Positions 23,196 through 31,984 of a stretch of 64,000 nucleotides of DNA are shown piece by piece. The first letter of the stretch is position 1; each line of letters opens with the position of its first letter. The translations under genes and the position numbers were made by a program. The DNA is from Tepidiphilus margaritifer DSM 15129 (lineage in GTDB: Bacteria; Pseudomonadota; Gammaproteobacteria; Burkholderiales; Rhodocyclaceae): NCBI RefSeq assembly GCF_000425565.1, contig NZ_AUDR01000016.1:1-64000 (forward strand). Reading direction: 5' to 3'. The notes under the pieces were generated by a model. The model saw only the letters and a list, made by a program, of their open reading frames with translations, had not been told where the DNA came from and made no database searches.

Positions 23196-23224
23196 ATTAT
23201 CGTGATCCGACCGGGAGAACGCAA
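23196..23224 (-). promoter_or_regulatory. sigma-70 promoter of the small gene
   Basis: TTGCGT (23219-23224) and GATAAT (23196-23201) on the minus strand are 17 bases apart. The leader to the ATG at 23125 is about 65 bases. Confidence 0.6.
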
Positions 23225-23240
23225 GGGGATCTTACTTTTT

Positions 23241-23331
23241 GTTGCACCCTTGCAACGTCTCGCATCGTGGAACGGAAAAATTCCAATCGCGTTCTTCGGT
23301 TTTCTTTTCTATTTGATGCTGCATTGCAGCA
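23241..23331. repeat. two TGC-rich inverted repeats upstream of the small gene
   Basis: GTTGCA-CCCT-TGCAAC (23241-23256) and TGCTGCA-T-TGCAGCA (23317-23331) lie in an AT-richer stretch of the 291-base gap before uvrD. Both could be operator sites. The second contains CTGCATTGCAG, which fits the CTGC-N3-GCAG pattern reported for PhaR. Confidence 0.4.
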
Positions 23332-23416
23332 AAAGTTCCGCTGACCTGCTCCTCGACGGCGGAGGGTACAATCGGGGGGCGAGAGATCATGCCGGCACGA
23401 GGCCGGAGGACGGACG

Positions 23417-25606
23417 ATGCACGAGGTTTTGCAGGGACTCAATCCGGAACAGCGCGCGGCGGTGACCCTGCCGCCGCAGCACGCCCTTATCCTGGCCGGT
23501 GCAGGCTCGGGGAAGACTCGGGTGCTCACGAGCCGTATCGCCTGGCTGCTGGAGACGGGCGAGGCGGGGCCGCACGAGATCATGGCGGTGACCTTCACCA
23601 ACAAGGCGGCGCGCGAGATGGCCTCGCGCCTGGCGGGACTCTTGCCCGAGGCGCTGCGCCCGAGCCTGCGTCGCATGTGGGTGGGGACCTTCCACGCGCT
23701 GGCGAACCGCCTCCTGCGCATTCACCATGAAGCGGCCGGTTTGCCGCAAATGTTCCAAATCCTCGATACGGCCGACCAACTCTCGGCCATCAAGCGCCTG
23801 CTCAAGCGGCTCAACGTCTCCGAGCAGACGGCGCCGCCGCGCGAGCTGCTTTCCTTCATCAACGCGCACAAGGAGCAGGGACTGCGCCCGGACAAGGTGG
23901 CAGCCGAGTCGCGCCGCGCCGAGCGCTTTTTGCCGCTGTGGCAGGAGTACGAGGCACAGTGCCAGCGCGAAGGGGTGGTGGATTTCGCCGAATTGCTCCT
24001 GCGCAGCGACGAGCTGCTCGCGCGCGACGAGGCGCTGCGCGCGCATTACCGCGCACGGTTCCGGCACGTGCTGGTCGACGAATTCCAGGATACCAACGCC
24101 CTGCAATACCGCTGGCTGCAGCGCTTTGCTGCCGATCCGGTCACGGGCGAGGCCGGGGCCTTCCTCTTTTGTGTGGGCGACGACGATCAGTCGATCTACG
24201 GTTTTCGCGGGGCGCTCGCGCGCAACCTGATGCGTTTCGAGCAGGAATTCCGCGTGCAGGCGGTGATCCGGCTCGAGCGCAACTACCGCTCACATGGCAA
24301 CATCCTCGCGGCGGCCAACGCCATCATCGCCCACAACCGCGAGCGCCTGGGCAAGAATCTATGGACCGAGGCGGGCGAGGGCGAGCCGATCCGCGTGTTC
24401 CAGGCGCCCGACGACGGTACCGAGGCCCGTTTCGTGGCCGAGGAGATCGGCAATTTGCTGCGCGAAGGCGTCTCGGCCGAGCAGATCGCCGTGCTCTATA
24501 GGGCGAACGCCCAGTCGCGCGCGCTGGAGCACGCGCTCCTTGCCGCCGGCATTCCCTATCGCGTCCATGGCGGACAGCGGTTCTTCGACCGCGCCGAGAT
24601 CAAGCACGCGCTCGCCTACCTGAGGCTGCTGTTGCTGCCCGACGACGAGACGGCCTTCCTGCGGGTGGTGAACTTCCCGCCGCGCGGCATCGGGGCGCGC
24701 ACGCTGGAGGCGCTGGCGGCACAGCGCGACGAGGAAACCGGCATCAGCGCGGCGGCCACGCGCATCACCGGCCGGGCGGGAGCGGCTTTGCAGGGATTCC
24801 TCCAGCTGCTCGAGCGCCTGCGCGAACAGACGCGCGAGTCGCCATTGCCGGAACTCGTCGAGCGGGTGATCGGCGGCTCGGGGTTGCGCACGCACTACGC
24901 CGCCGAGCGCGACGGGAGCGACCGGCTGGAGAACCTCGACGAACTCGTGAGCGCGGCGAGCGATTTCGTCGCCCAGATGGCGAGCGAGGGGATCGAGGCG
25001 CAGGGGCACGAGATGCTCGCCCTCTTCCTGCAGCACGCCGCGCTCGAATCCGGCGAACAGCAGGCCGAGGCGGGCCGGGCAGCGGTGCAGCTGATGACGG
25101 TGCACGCCTCCAAGGGGCTGGAGTTCGACGTCGTCTTCCTCACCGGGCTGGAGGAAGGGCTCTTTCCCCATCAGAACAGCCTGTACGCCGACGGCGGGGT
25201 GGAAGAGGAGCGGCGCTTGATGTACGTGGCGGTGACCCGGGCGCGCCAGCGCCTTTATCTCTCCTGGGCCGACATCCGCATGCTGCACGGGCAGACCGAA
25301 TACCATCAACCCTCGCGTTTTCTCGAGGAGATCCCGGCGGAGCTCTTGCTGTGGCTCAACGCCAGGAGTCGTGAGCAGAAAGCGCTCCAGCCCACGCCGT
25401 CGCGCGCTTCTTCCGCTCCGGCGCCGGCGACGACGGCAGGCAACGGTTGGCGCAGCGGCGAGCGGGTGCGCCATCCGCGCTTCGGCGAGGGGGTGATTCT
25501 GGCGGTGGAAGGCGCCGGGGCACACGCTCAGGCGAGCGTGCGCTTCGGTCCCGAGGTGGGCGTCAAGCGGCTGTTGTTGTCGGTGGCGCCGCTCGAGCGG
25601 CTCTAG
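23417..25606 (+). CDS. uvrD: UvrD/Rep-type DNA helicase
   Basis: A superfamily 1A 3'-5' DNA helicase for excision and mismatch repair, 729 residues. Motifs appear in order: Walker A GAGSGKTRVL (28-37), TFTNKAAREM, motif II VDEFQDTN, motif III GDDDQSIYGFRGA, motif IV RLERNYRS, motif V TVHASKGLEFD and motif VI VAVTRARQRLYLSW. The C-terminal tail (about 660-729) includes WRSGERVRHPRFGEG, the Tudor-like RNA-polymerase-binding segment found in UvrD/PcrA. It overlaps the end of the convergent parA-like gene by four bases. Confidence 0.95.
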   Translation: MHEVLQGLNPEQRAAVTLPPQHALILAGAGSGKTRVLTSRIAWLLETGEAGPHEIMAVTFTNKAAREMASRLAGLLPEALRPSLRRMWVGTFHALANRLLRIHHEAAGLPQMFQILDTADQLSAIKRLLKRLNVSEQTAPPRELLSFINAHKEQGLRPDKVAAESRRAERFLPLWQEYEAQCQREGVVDFAELLLRSDELLARDEALRAHYRARFRHVLVDEFQDTNALQYRWLQRFAADPVTGEAGAFLFCVGDDDQSIYGFRGALARNLMRFEQEFRVQAVIRLERNYRSHGNILAAANAIIAHNRERLGKNLWTEAGEGEPIRVFQAPDDGTEARFVAEEIGNLLREGVSAEQIAVLYRANAQSRALEHALLAAGIPYRVHGGQRFFDRAEIKHALAYLRLLLLPDDETAFLRVVNFPPRGIGARTLEALAAQRDEETGISAAATRITGRAGAALQGFLQLLERLREQTRESPLPELVERVIGGSGLRTHYAAERDGSDRLENLDELVSAASDFVAQMASEGIEAQGHEMLALFLQHAALESGEQQAEAGRAAVQLMTVHASKGLEFDVVFLTGLEEGLFPHQNSLYADGGVEEERRLMYVAVTRARQRLYLSWADIRMLHGQTEYHQPSRFLEEIPAELLLWLNARSREQKALQPTPSRASSAPAPATTAGNGWRSGERVRHPRFGEGVILAVEGAGAHAQASVRFGPEVGVKRLLLSVAPLERL

Positions 25607-26382
25607 CCGGCGGTGCGTGCTTCGATCGCCTCGAAGAGGGCGGCGAATTCCTGTGCCAGCCGATGGCCGGGTTCGAGCTCGACGAGCGGCAGGCTCTTCT
25701 GGTGCGATTCCTTTACCTTGACCGAGCTCGAGAGATAGGGCGAGAGCACGGGCAAACCTTGGGCCGCGAGTTCGTCCACCGCCTGTCGCGGCAAGGTGGC
25801 GCGGCTCTGGAACTGGTTGACCACGATGCCTGCCAGTTGCAGTTCGGGGTTGTGGTCGGCGCGGACTTCCTCGAGCGTTTCGAGGAGTTGCAGGAGGGCG
25901 CGGCGGGCGAATTCGTCGCAGTCGTAGGGGATGAGGCACCAGCGCGCGGCGATGAGTGCCGAGCGGGTGTAGAAGTTGAGCGCCGGCGGCGTGTCGATGT
26001 AGATGCGGTCGAACTGCGCCGCGAGCTCGCGCAGGGCTTCGCGCAGCTTGAAGATTTTGTAGCGGGATTCGAGTTTGCTTTGGAGTTCTTCGAGCGCTCC
26101 GTGGCCGGCGAGCAGGGCGAGGTTCTCGTGCCCCGTGGGCAGGACGAATTCCTCGGTGCGCCGCGGGTTGAGCTTGAAGTTGAGCGTCTGGTCGAAAAAT
26201 TCGGCAAGCGTCGGTTCGGCGGTTTCCGCGGCTTCGCCCAGCAGGTAGCGCGTGGTGTTCGCCTGCGGGTCGAGATCGACCACGAGAGTGCGCAGCCCGC
26301 GCCGGGCGGCGATGGCGGCGAGATTGACGGTGATGGTGGACTTGCCCACCCCGCCTTTTTGGTTGAAGACGACGGTGATCAT
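25603..26382 (-). CDS. ParA-family ATPase, orphan
   Basis: A 259-residue deviant-Walker ATPase of the ParA/Soj family with the motif KGGVGKSTITVNLA at 9-22 and VVDLDPQAN at about 34-42. Later motifs are IYIDTPPALN and VVNQF. No parB-like gene or parS repeat is visible beside it, so it is not an obvious chromosome-segregation pair. It lies 71 bases downstream of flgN on the same strand, so it may share the flgM-flgN transcript. Members of this family place many cargoes, such as chemoreceptors, flagella and carboxysomes. The cargo here is unknown. Confidence 0.9.
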   Translation of the reverse strand: MITVVFNQKGGVGKSTITVNLAAIAARRGLRTLVVDLDPQANTTRYLLGEAAETAEPTLAEFFDQTLNFKLNPRRTEEFVLPTGHENLALLAGHGALEELQSKLESRYKIFKLREALRELAAQFDRIYIDTPPALNFYTRSALIAARWCLIPYDCDEFARRALLQLLETLEEVRADHNPELQLAGIVVNQFQSRATLPRQAVDELAAQGLPVLSPYLSSSVKVKESHQKSLPLVELEPGHRLAQEFAALFEAIEARTAG

Positions 26383-26453
26383 GACGCGAGGCTCCGGCGA
26401 TCGGCCAACGGGTTGCATTGTGGCAGAAAATGCCCGTTTCGACGACGGGGCGT

Positions 26454-26939
26454 TCAGGCCGAGCCCAGCGGACGCCGGGTGGCGGTGCGCAGGCGCGTGG
26501 TGCCGAGCGCGTCGTAGGTGGTGAGGCGCTCCTGGGCGCCGAGGAGCACGTCGAGCGCCTGCTGGTTGAGCGCGAGTCGCTCGCGGATGAAGGTGCCGTT
26601 TTCGAGGTTGGCGCGCTGGCAGCGTTCGGCAAGCGTTCGAATGCGTTCCCACACGGGCGCAAGCGAGGGCTCCTGCATCCATTCCTGCAACACGTGGGCG
26701 GCTTCCTCGTCCGTCTTGCCGGTGCTTTTGGCCGCGAGCAGCAGTTTTTGCCGGGCACAGTTCTGCAGCGTTTCCGCGACACGATTCTTCTCTTCGACGG
26801 CCGCGGAGATCGCCTCGGCCTCGCCGGCGAGCAGTGCCCGGCGCTCTTCCTCGAGCACGGCCAAGAAACGCTCGAGCGCGCGTTCCTCCTGCGCGAGTAG
26901 CTGTGACAGCAGGGCGAGGACGGCGGGCGGCAGGTTCAT
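26454..26939 (-). CDS. flgN: flagellar export chaperone FlgN
   Basis: A 161-residue, almost entirely helical protein that keeps the hook-associated proteins FlgK and FlgL soluble and export-ready. It has the usual FlgN layout, with a long charged coiled coil (residues 10-75) and a conserved NLENGTFIRERLALNQQALDVL segment near 115-135. The start overlaps the flgM stop by four bases. The location beside flgM and flgA confirms the call, since FlgN sequences are poorly conserved. Confidence 0.9.
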   Translation of the reverse strand: MNLPPAVLALLSQLLAQEERALERFLAVLEEERRALLAGEAEAISAAVEEKNRVAETLQNCARQKLLLAAKSTGKTDEEAAHVLQEWMQEPSLAPVWERIRTLAERCQRANLENGTFIRERLALNQQALDVLLGAQERLTTYDALGTTRLRTATRRPLGSA

Positions 26940-27253
26940 CGTCCCTCGCGCGCTAGCCGGTCGCGTACCTCGGAGAGCAGACCGTCGGCGATGCGCTCGG
27001 GGTCGACACGAAAACGCCCGTCGCGGATGGCTTGCGACAGCTCCGCGACTTTACCTTGGTCGATCTCCGGCGTGCTTTCCATGGCGCTTTCCCCTTGCGC
27101 GAGCAGGTTGGCCAGCCGCGAGACGGCGACCGTCTCGCTGCCGCCGGCTGCCTCGCTCGCCGGGGCATCAGGCAGCTTCTTGCCGTTCGTGGCCGGCGGG
27201 CGCAGGGATTCGGCGCCGCCCGTCGCCGGCGGGGTCGGGGTACCGATTTTCAT
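26936..27253 (-). CDS. flgM: anti-sigma-28 factor FlgM
   Basis: Binds FliA (sigma-28) until the hook is complete and is then exported, coupling late gene expression to assembly. It is 105 residues from the ATG at 27253 (MKIGTPTPP), with GAGG eight bases upstream; a TTG two codons earlier is less likely. The C-terminal sigma-binding helices are recognisable (EIDQGKVAELSQAIRDGRF and ERIADGLLSEVRDRL). The N-terminal half is Pro/Ala/Gly rich and disordered, as in other FlgM proteins. A sigma-28 type promoter lies just upstream. Confidence 0.93.
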   Translation of the reverse strand: MKIGTPTPPATGGAESLRPPATNGKKLPDAPASEAAGGSETVAVSRLANLLAQGESAMESTPEIDQGKVAELSQAIRDGRFRVDPERIADGLLSEVRDRLAREGR

Positions 27254-27290
27254 GGCCAATCCTCATTCGTCCAATGGCATCTTGAATGGG

Positions 27291-27318
27291 ATTACGGCAG
27301 GTATGAGCGGAAACTTTA
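27291..27318 (-). promoter_or_regulatory. sigma-28 (FliA) promoter of flgMN
   Basis: On the minus strand TAAAGTTT (27311-27318) is a full match to the sigma-28 -35 element. GCCGTAAT (27291-27298), after 12 bases, resembles the -10 element GCCGATAA. The spacer is one base longer than canonical. It fits late-class expression of flgM. Confidence 0.72.
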
Positions 27319-27325
27319 GCATTTT

Positions 27326-28027
27326 TCAGGGGTTGATGAGGACCGAGCCGTCGGCCTGCGCCTGCCCTGAGACGACGCGGCCACCTTCGAGCCGCACCCG
27401 CACCGTTTCGCCCGGCGCGGCGCGATTGAGCGCCTTGCCGCGATTCTCCACCACGAACCCGGGGCCGGTGGCGCGGACGACGACTTCCGTGCCCGGTGAG
27501 ACGACGTCGGGCAGCACGATCTGGCTCTGGCGCAGGGGCTGGCCGGCCGCCATGCTGCCGCGCAGCCGGGCGCCCACCACGCGGGAGGCATCGAGCACCA
27601 CGTCTTCCGGCAGCGCCGTGAGTTCTCCTTCTTCACGGCGCAGATCGTCGGGCGAGAGGATCTGCCCCGCGCGCAAGGGCCGGGCGCTTTGGTAGTAGGT
27701 GCCGAAGACGGCGACCCTGGCCGTGAGATAGGCCGTCCAGGGCATGGCTTCAGTGCAGCGCACGCCCACCGCTACGCGCCCCCACAGCCGCACGTTCTCC
27801 GGCACGAAGGCTTCCAGCTTGCGACAGGGAGGGAGCTGATTGTAGGGGTCGAACGGATCGACCTCGATCTGCACCCGCCCTGGCAGCCCCGCCGTCGCCT
27901 GCTGCAGGAAGGATCGCACGGTCTGCTCTACCGCCTGTGGCTCCTGGCGCGCTTCGGCCGCAAGGGGACACAACGCGAGCGCGACGGGAAAGAAAAAGGC
28001 GAAAAAGCGGGCGGCGTTCACGTTCAT
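27326..28027 (-). CDS. flgA: flagellar P-ring assembly chaperone FlgA
   Basis: A periplasmic chaperone needed to build the P ring from FlgI. It is 233 residues from the ATG at 28027, which begins a signal peptide (FFAFFFPVALALCPLAAEA) cleaved near residue 25. The C-terminal SAF/FlgA domain (about 110-230) shows the typical RPLRAGQILSPDDLR and ARLRGSMAAGQPLR. It is divergent from flgB and upstream of flgM. Confidence 0.94.
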   Translation of the reverse strand: MNVNAARFFAFFFPVALALCPLAAEARQEPQAVEQTVRSFLQQATAGLPGRVQIEVDPFDPYNQLPPCRKLEAFVPENVRLWGRVAVGVRCTEAMPWTAYLTARVAVFGTYYQSARPLRAGQILSPDDLRREEGELTALPEDVVLDASRVVGARLRGSMAAGQPLRQSQIVLPDVVSPGTEVVVRATGPGFVVENRGKALNRAAPGETVRVRLEGGRVVSGQAQADGSVLINP

Positions 28028-28198
28028 GGGCCGCAGTTCTAACACGGATCGGCAAGCCCGGCAATCCTTGCCGGCAGGCAAGCGCGAATTTGCCGGGCAG
28101 AAACCCCGATGTTCCGCCCTTTGCCTTGACGGGCAGGGACGTATCCTGTCAGGCATGGAAAGTGCTCATTACCCGTCGTCCCAAACCGGAGGATGACC

Positions 28199-28600
28199 AT
28201 GTTGGAAAAACTCGAACAAGCCCTTGCCTTCCAGCGCCAGGCGCTCGAAGTGCAGGCCCGCAGGCAACAGCTCATCGCCTCGAACATCGCCAACGCCGAC
28301 ACGCCCGGCTATAAGGCGCGCGACCTCGATTTCCGCGCTGCCCTTACCAAGGCCCAGTCGAGCCGCAGCGCCCCCGGGCTCAAGAAAACCGACCCCGAAC
28401 ACCTCTCGGCCGGCGACGACGATCCGCTTGCCGAATACGAAGGCTACCGCACCGAAGTGCAATCGGCCGTCGACGGCAACACCGTCGACATGGACCAGGA
28501 ACGCACGGCCTTCGCCGAGACGGCGTTTCACTACGAGGCGAGCCTCAATTTCATCAACCGCTTGCTCAAGAGTATGCGCACTGCCATCACCGGGCAGTGA
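28199..28600 (+). CDS. flgB: flagellar basal-body rod protein FlgB
   Basis: A proximal rod protein. I chose the second ATG (28199, MLEKLEQAL, 133 residues) because GGAGG at 28188-28192 sits six bases before it, while the first ATG at 28193 directly touches the ribosome site. The rod motif IASNIANADTPGYKARDLDF is present. It is the first gene of the flgBCDEFGHIJKL operon. Confidence 0.95.
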   Translation: MLEKLEQALAFQRQALEVQARRQQLIASNIANADTPGYKARDLDFRAALTKAQSSRSAPGLKKTDPEHLSAGDDDPLAEYEGYRTEVQSAVDGNTVDMDQERTAFAETAFHYEASLNFINRLLKSMRTAITGQ

Positions 28601-28622
28601 GTGACAGGGCAGGGAGATCGTC

Positions 28623-29027
28623 ATGGCAATGCTCGATGTGCTCAAGGTGGCGGGCTCGGCGCTCACGGCGCAGTCCGTCCGCCTCAACACCACCGCCTCC
28701 AACCTCGCCAACGCCGAGAGCGTCGTCGGTCCCGACGGCCAGCCCTACCGCGCCAAGCAAGTGGTCTTCCGCACCACCCCCATCCGCGACGGTGAGGCGC
28801 AGGGCGTACAGGTGAGCCAGATCGTGCAAAGCGCCGCCCCGATGCGCCTCGTCTATGAACCCAACAACCCGGCGGCCGACGAGAACGGTTACGTGCAGAT
28901 GCCCAACGTGAACGTGGTCGAGGAGATGGTCAACATGATCTCCGCCTCGCGCTCGTACCAGAACAACGTCGAGGTCATCAATACGGCACGGAGTTTGCTA
29001 CAGAAAACCTTGACGATCGGACAGTAA
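28623..29027 (+). CDS. flgC: flagellar basal-body rod protein FlgC
   Basis: A second proximal rod protein of 134 residues. It has the N-terminal [12 protein letters not shown] motif and the C-terminal [23 protein letters not shown], the coiled coil shared by axial proteins. A GGGAGA-type ribosome site precedes the ATG. It lies 22 bases after flgB. Confidence 0.96.
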   Translation: MAMLDVLKVAGSALTAQSVRLNTTASNLANAESVVGPDGQPYRAKQVVFRTTPIRDGEAQGVQVSQIVQSAAPMRLVYEPNNPAADENGYVQMPNVNVVEEMVNMISASRSYQNNVEVINTARSLLQKTLTIGQ

Positions 29028-29086
29028 GCAAAGCGCGGTTGACGCTGCTTGCCGCGACCGGCAAGTAACCCAACGGGAGATTCATC

Positions 29087-29770
29087 ATGAGCACGACCAC
29101 CACTTCCCCCTCGGCGGCCACCACGGCGAGCTCGATCCTGGCGCAGTACGGTCAGCGCGAGACGAGCAAGAGCGTAACGGCCGGTGCCGTCGAGGACATG
29201 CAGAACCGCTTCCTGACGCTCTTGACCACCCAGCTCAAGAACCAGGATCCCCTGAACCCCATGGACAACGCCGAGGTGACCTCGCAGCTGGCGCAGATGA
29301 GCACGGTGCAGGGCATCGAAAAGCTGAATGCTCTCGTTTCTGGCTTGGCGGACACGGCGCAGATGACCGACATGGCTTCGCTCGTCGGACGCGGGGTGCT
29401 GGTGGCGGGCAACCAGATCACGCTCACGAGCTCGGGCGGTATCGGCGGGGTGGATTTGCCCAGCGACGCGAGCAGCGTGAAAGTGACGATCACCGACCAG
29501 TCCGGCCTCACGGTACGCACCCTCGATCTCGGTTCGCTCGAAGCGGGCAGCCACAATTTCGTCTGGGACGGCAAGGCCGACGACGGTCAAGCCGCCCAGC
29601 CTGGCATTTACAAACTCAAGGTCGAGGCGAAAAACGGCAGCGACACGGTCAATGCCACCACCTTGCAGCTCGGGCAGGTCACCGGCATCGTGAAAGGCCC
29701 CAAGAGCACCGACCTGCAAGTGGGCGATCTGGGGATTTTCACGCTCGACGAAGTCAAGCAGATCATGTGA
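29087..29770 (+). CDS. flgD: flagellar hook capping protein FlgD
   Basis: The scaffold cap on which hook subunits assemble; it is removed when the hook is finished. It is 227 residues. The N-terminal FlgD motif MQNRFLTLLTTQLKNQDPLN is clear near residue 45. The C-terminal part contains the Ig-like FlgD domain (FVWDGKADDGQAAQPGIY), where DG-rich repeats are typical. The 59-base gap before it holds a small CTTGCCG/CGGCAAG hairpin. Confidence 0.95.
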   Translation: MSTTTTSPSAATTASSILAQYGQRETSKSVTAGAVEDMQNRFLTLLTTQLKNQDPLNPMDNAEVTSQLAQMSTVQGIEKLNALVSGLADTAQMTDMASLVGRGVLVAGNQITLTSSGGIGGVDLPSDASSVKVTITDQSGLTVRTLDLGSLEAGSHNFVWDGKADDGQAAQPGIYKLKVEAKNGSDTVNATTLQLGQVTGIVKGPKSTDLQVGDLGIFTLDEVKQIM

Positions 29771-29784
29771 GATAGGAGAGGATC

Positions 29785-31068
29785 ATGGCATTCCAACAAG
29801 GCTTGAGCGGCCTATCCAGCTCCTCGCAGGCGCTCGACGTCATCAGCCACAACGTGGCCAACGCCAACACCACCGGCTTCAAGGCGAGCCAGACGGTGTT
29901 CGCCGACGTTTATTCCTCCACCCTCGGCGCCGATCCGTACAAGCAAGTCGGCAGTGGTTCCCGTGTGGCCGCCATACGCCAGAATTTCAGCCAGGGTAGC
30001 ATCACCGAGACGGGAAATTCGCTCGACATGGCGATCAATGGCGATGGTTTCTTCATGGTGAAACGCCCCGTGCTGGGCGACAACCAGACATTCTACACTC
30101 GCGCAGGGGAGTTTCAGCTCGACAAGGACGGCTACGTGATCACGGCCACGGGTTATCAGCTGCTCGGCTATCCCGGAACGGCAGGGGCAGGAGACGCGGT
30201 GCCGATCAAGGTGCCATACGATACCGGCACACCGAAGGAAACTTCGACCGTCAGCATGACGTTCAATCTGGATGCCAATCAGCCGGTAATCACAACGACT
30301 CCTCCTGATCCATCCAAACCTGAAACCTATAATTTTTCGACTACGGTCGTTACGTATGATTCCTTGGGGATCGCGCATAATTTGAATTTGTATTTTGTGC
30401 GAACCAGTAATACCAGCCCTTCTCAGTGGGAAGCATATTGGTCTCTTTCCGGAGATAAAACTTCTGACCCGGCAGAAGGAGGGACTTTGCAGGGTCCTTT
30501 GACAATGGAATTCGACGGCTCGGGCAAAATGACAACTCCCGTTCCGGGAACAGTTCCTACTTTTTCTTTGAGCGGCATCAACTTGGCCAATGGCGCAACC
30601 ATTGGAGGTGTGGTCGGTGGAGTGTCCGACAACACAATCGACCTGAATTTTTCCGCCACCCAATTCGCCCTCGCCTCTTCTGTGAATACCATCAGTCAAG
30701 ACGGCGTGCCTGCCGGAGAACTGGCGAGCGTGTCGGTAACGAAAGAGGGGCAAGTCCAGGCGCGGTATACCAACGGCAACGTGGTTACGGTGGGGACGGT
30801 GGCGATCGCTGCTTTCCGCAATCCGAATGGTTTGGTGTCGATGGGCGACAACCTGTGGATTGCCTCGCTCGAATCGGGGCCGGGCGTGGCGGGAACGCCA
30901 GGAGCGGGTACCCGCGGCTTCATCAGCGGCGGCGCGGTCGAAGCCTCCAACGTCGATCTCACCGCCGAGCTGGTCAACATGATCGTGCAGCAGCGCGCCT
31001 ATCAGGCGAACGCCCAGTCGATCAAGACCCAGGACCAGATCCTGCAGACCGTCATCAACCTGCGCTGA
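29785..31068 (+). CDS. flgE: flagellar hook protein FlgE
   Basis: The hook subunit, 427 residues. The N-terminal motif is VISHNVANANTTGFKASQTVF and the C-terminal motif is NVDLTAELVNMIVQQRAYQ. The middle third (about residues 150-305) is the surface-exposed variable domain, and its DNA (about 30240-30700) is clearly AT-richer than the flanks, with unlike codon use. This suggests exchange or fast change of the exposed domain. Confidence 0.96.
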   Translation: MAFQQGLSGLSSSSQALDVISHNVANANTTGFKASQTVFADVYSSTLGADPYKQVGSGSRVAAIRQNFSQGSITETGNSLDMAINGDGFFMVKRPVLGDNQTFYTRAGEFQLDKDGYVITATGYQLLGYPGTAGAGDAVPIKVPYDTGTPKETSTVSMTFNLDANQPVITTTPPDPSKPETYNFSTTVVTYDSLGIAHNLNLYFVRTSNTSPSQWEAYWSLSGDKTSDPAEGGTLQGPLTMEFDGSGKMTTPVPGTVPTFSLSGINLANGATIGGVVGGVSDNTIDLNFSATQFALASSVNTISQDGVPAGELASVSVTKEGQVQARYTNGNVVTVGTVAIAAFRNPNGLVSMGDNLWIASLESGPGVAGTPGAGTRGFISGGAVEASNVDLTAELVNMIVQQRAYQANAQSIKTQDQILQTVINLR

Positions 31069-31093
31069 TAACGGGCGCTGAAGGAGGACCGCG

Positions 31094-31837
31094 ATGGACC
31101 GTGTCATCTATACCGCCATGACCGGCGCGAAATATACCCTGGAGCAGCAGGGGGCGGTGGCGAACAACCTCGCCAACGTGGATACCGCCGGTTTCAAGGA
31201 GGCGCTGCACCGGCTGCGCGCGGTCGACGTGCAAACCCAGGCGCTGCCTTCGCGTGCGTTCACGGTGGATGCCACGGTGGCGACCAACTTTGAGGCCGGA
31301 CCGCTCGATTACACGGGGCGCCCGCTCGATGCGGCGATCGAGGGGCAGGGGTGGTTTGCCGTGCAGACGCCCGACGGCGGTGAAGCCTATACCCGCGCCG
31401 GCAATTTCCAGCTGAGTGCCAATGGCATTCTGCAACTGCCCAGCGGCCAACCCGTGCTGGGGGAGGACAACCAACCGGTGGCGTTGCCGCCAGATCGGGA
31501 ATTCACCATCGGCAAGGACGGTACGATTTCGGCGGTCGATCCGGCCAACACCCAGGTCACGGAGGTGGTGGGGCGCCTCAAGCTGGTCAATCCGCCGGTG
31601 GAGAACCTGCAGCGGGGCGATGACGGGCTCTTTCGCCTGCAGGGGGGCGGAGCTGCGCCCATGGACGAGACGGTCCAGGTCTCGAGCGGCTATCTGGAGA
31701 AATCGAACGTGTCGCTCGTCGACCAGATGGTGCGCATGATTTCGCTCTCGCGCCAGTTCGAGATGAACACCAAGGTGATCACCTCCGCCCAGGAAAACGA
31801 CTCGCGCGCCTCGGCCATTCTCTCGCCGGCCCGTTGA
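31094..31837 (+). CDS. flgF: flagellar basal-body rod protein FlgF
   Basis: A rod protein of 247 residues with the flagellar basal-body N-terminal motif (AVANNLANVDTAGFKEAL) and the C-terminal NVSLVDQMVRMISLSRQFEM. It begins MDRVIYTAMTGAKYTLEQQ, the typical FlgF opening. It sits 25 bases after flgE with a GGAGGA ribosome site. Confidence 0.96.
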   Translation: MDRVIYTAMTGAKYTLEQQGAVANNLANVDTAGFKEALHRLRAVDVQTQALPSRAFTVDATVATNFEAGPLDYTGRPLDAAIEGQGWFAVQTPDGGEAYTRAGNFQLSANGILQLPSGQPVLGEDNQPVALPPDREFTIGKDGTISAVDPANTQVTEVVGRLKLVNPPVENLQRGDDGLFRLQGGGAAPMDETVQVSSGYLEKSNVSLVDQMVRMISLSRQFEMNTKVITSAQENDSRASAILSPAR

Positions 31838-31869
31838 GGGGAGCAGCCGGCGGAAATGGGGCGGCAAAA

Positions 31870-31885
31870 CGCCGGTTTTCCGGCG
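31870..31885. other. hairpin in the flgF-flgG gap
   Basis: CGCCGG-TTTT-CCGGCG forms a short stem in the 147-base gap, the longest space within the flgB-flgL operon. It may shape transcript stability between flgF and flgG. No promoter is clear. Confidence 0.35.
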
Positions 31886-31984
31886 ACGGGGGAGTCGGCG
31901 GTGGACGTAAGATGACGCCATGGAACGAAGCAATCGCGCCGCCCCAATCGATCGAACCGCGGCGGCGCCCACAGGAGAACGACC

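Noticed and set aside
24359-26782. 807-codon frame on the minus strand across uvrD, the ParA gene and flgN
   Set aside because: It crosses three clear genes and its composition is Arg/Pro/Ala-rich noise.
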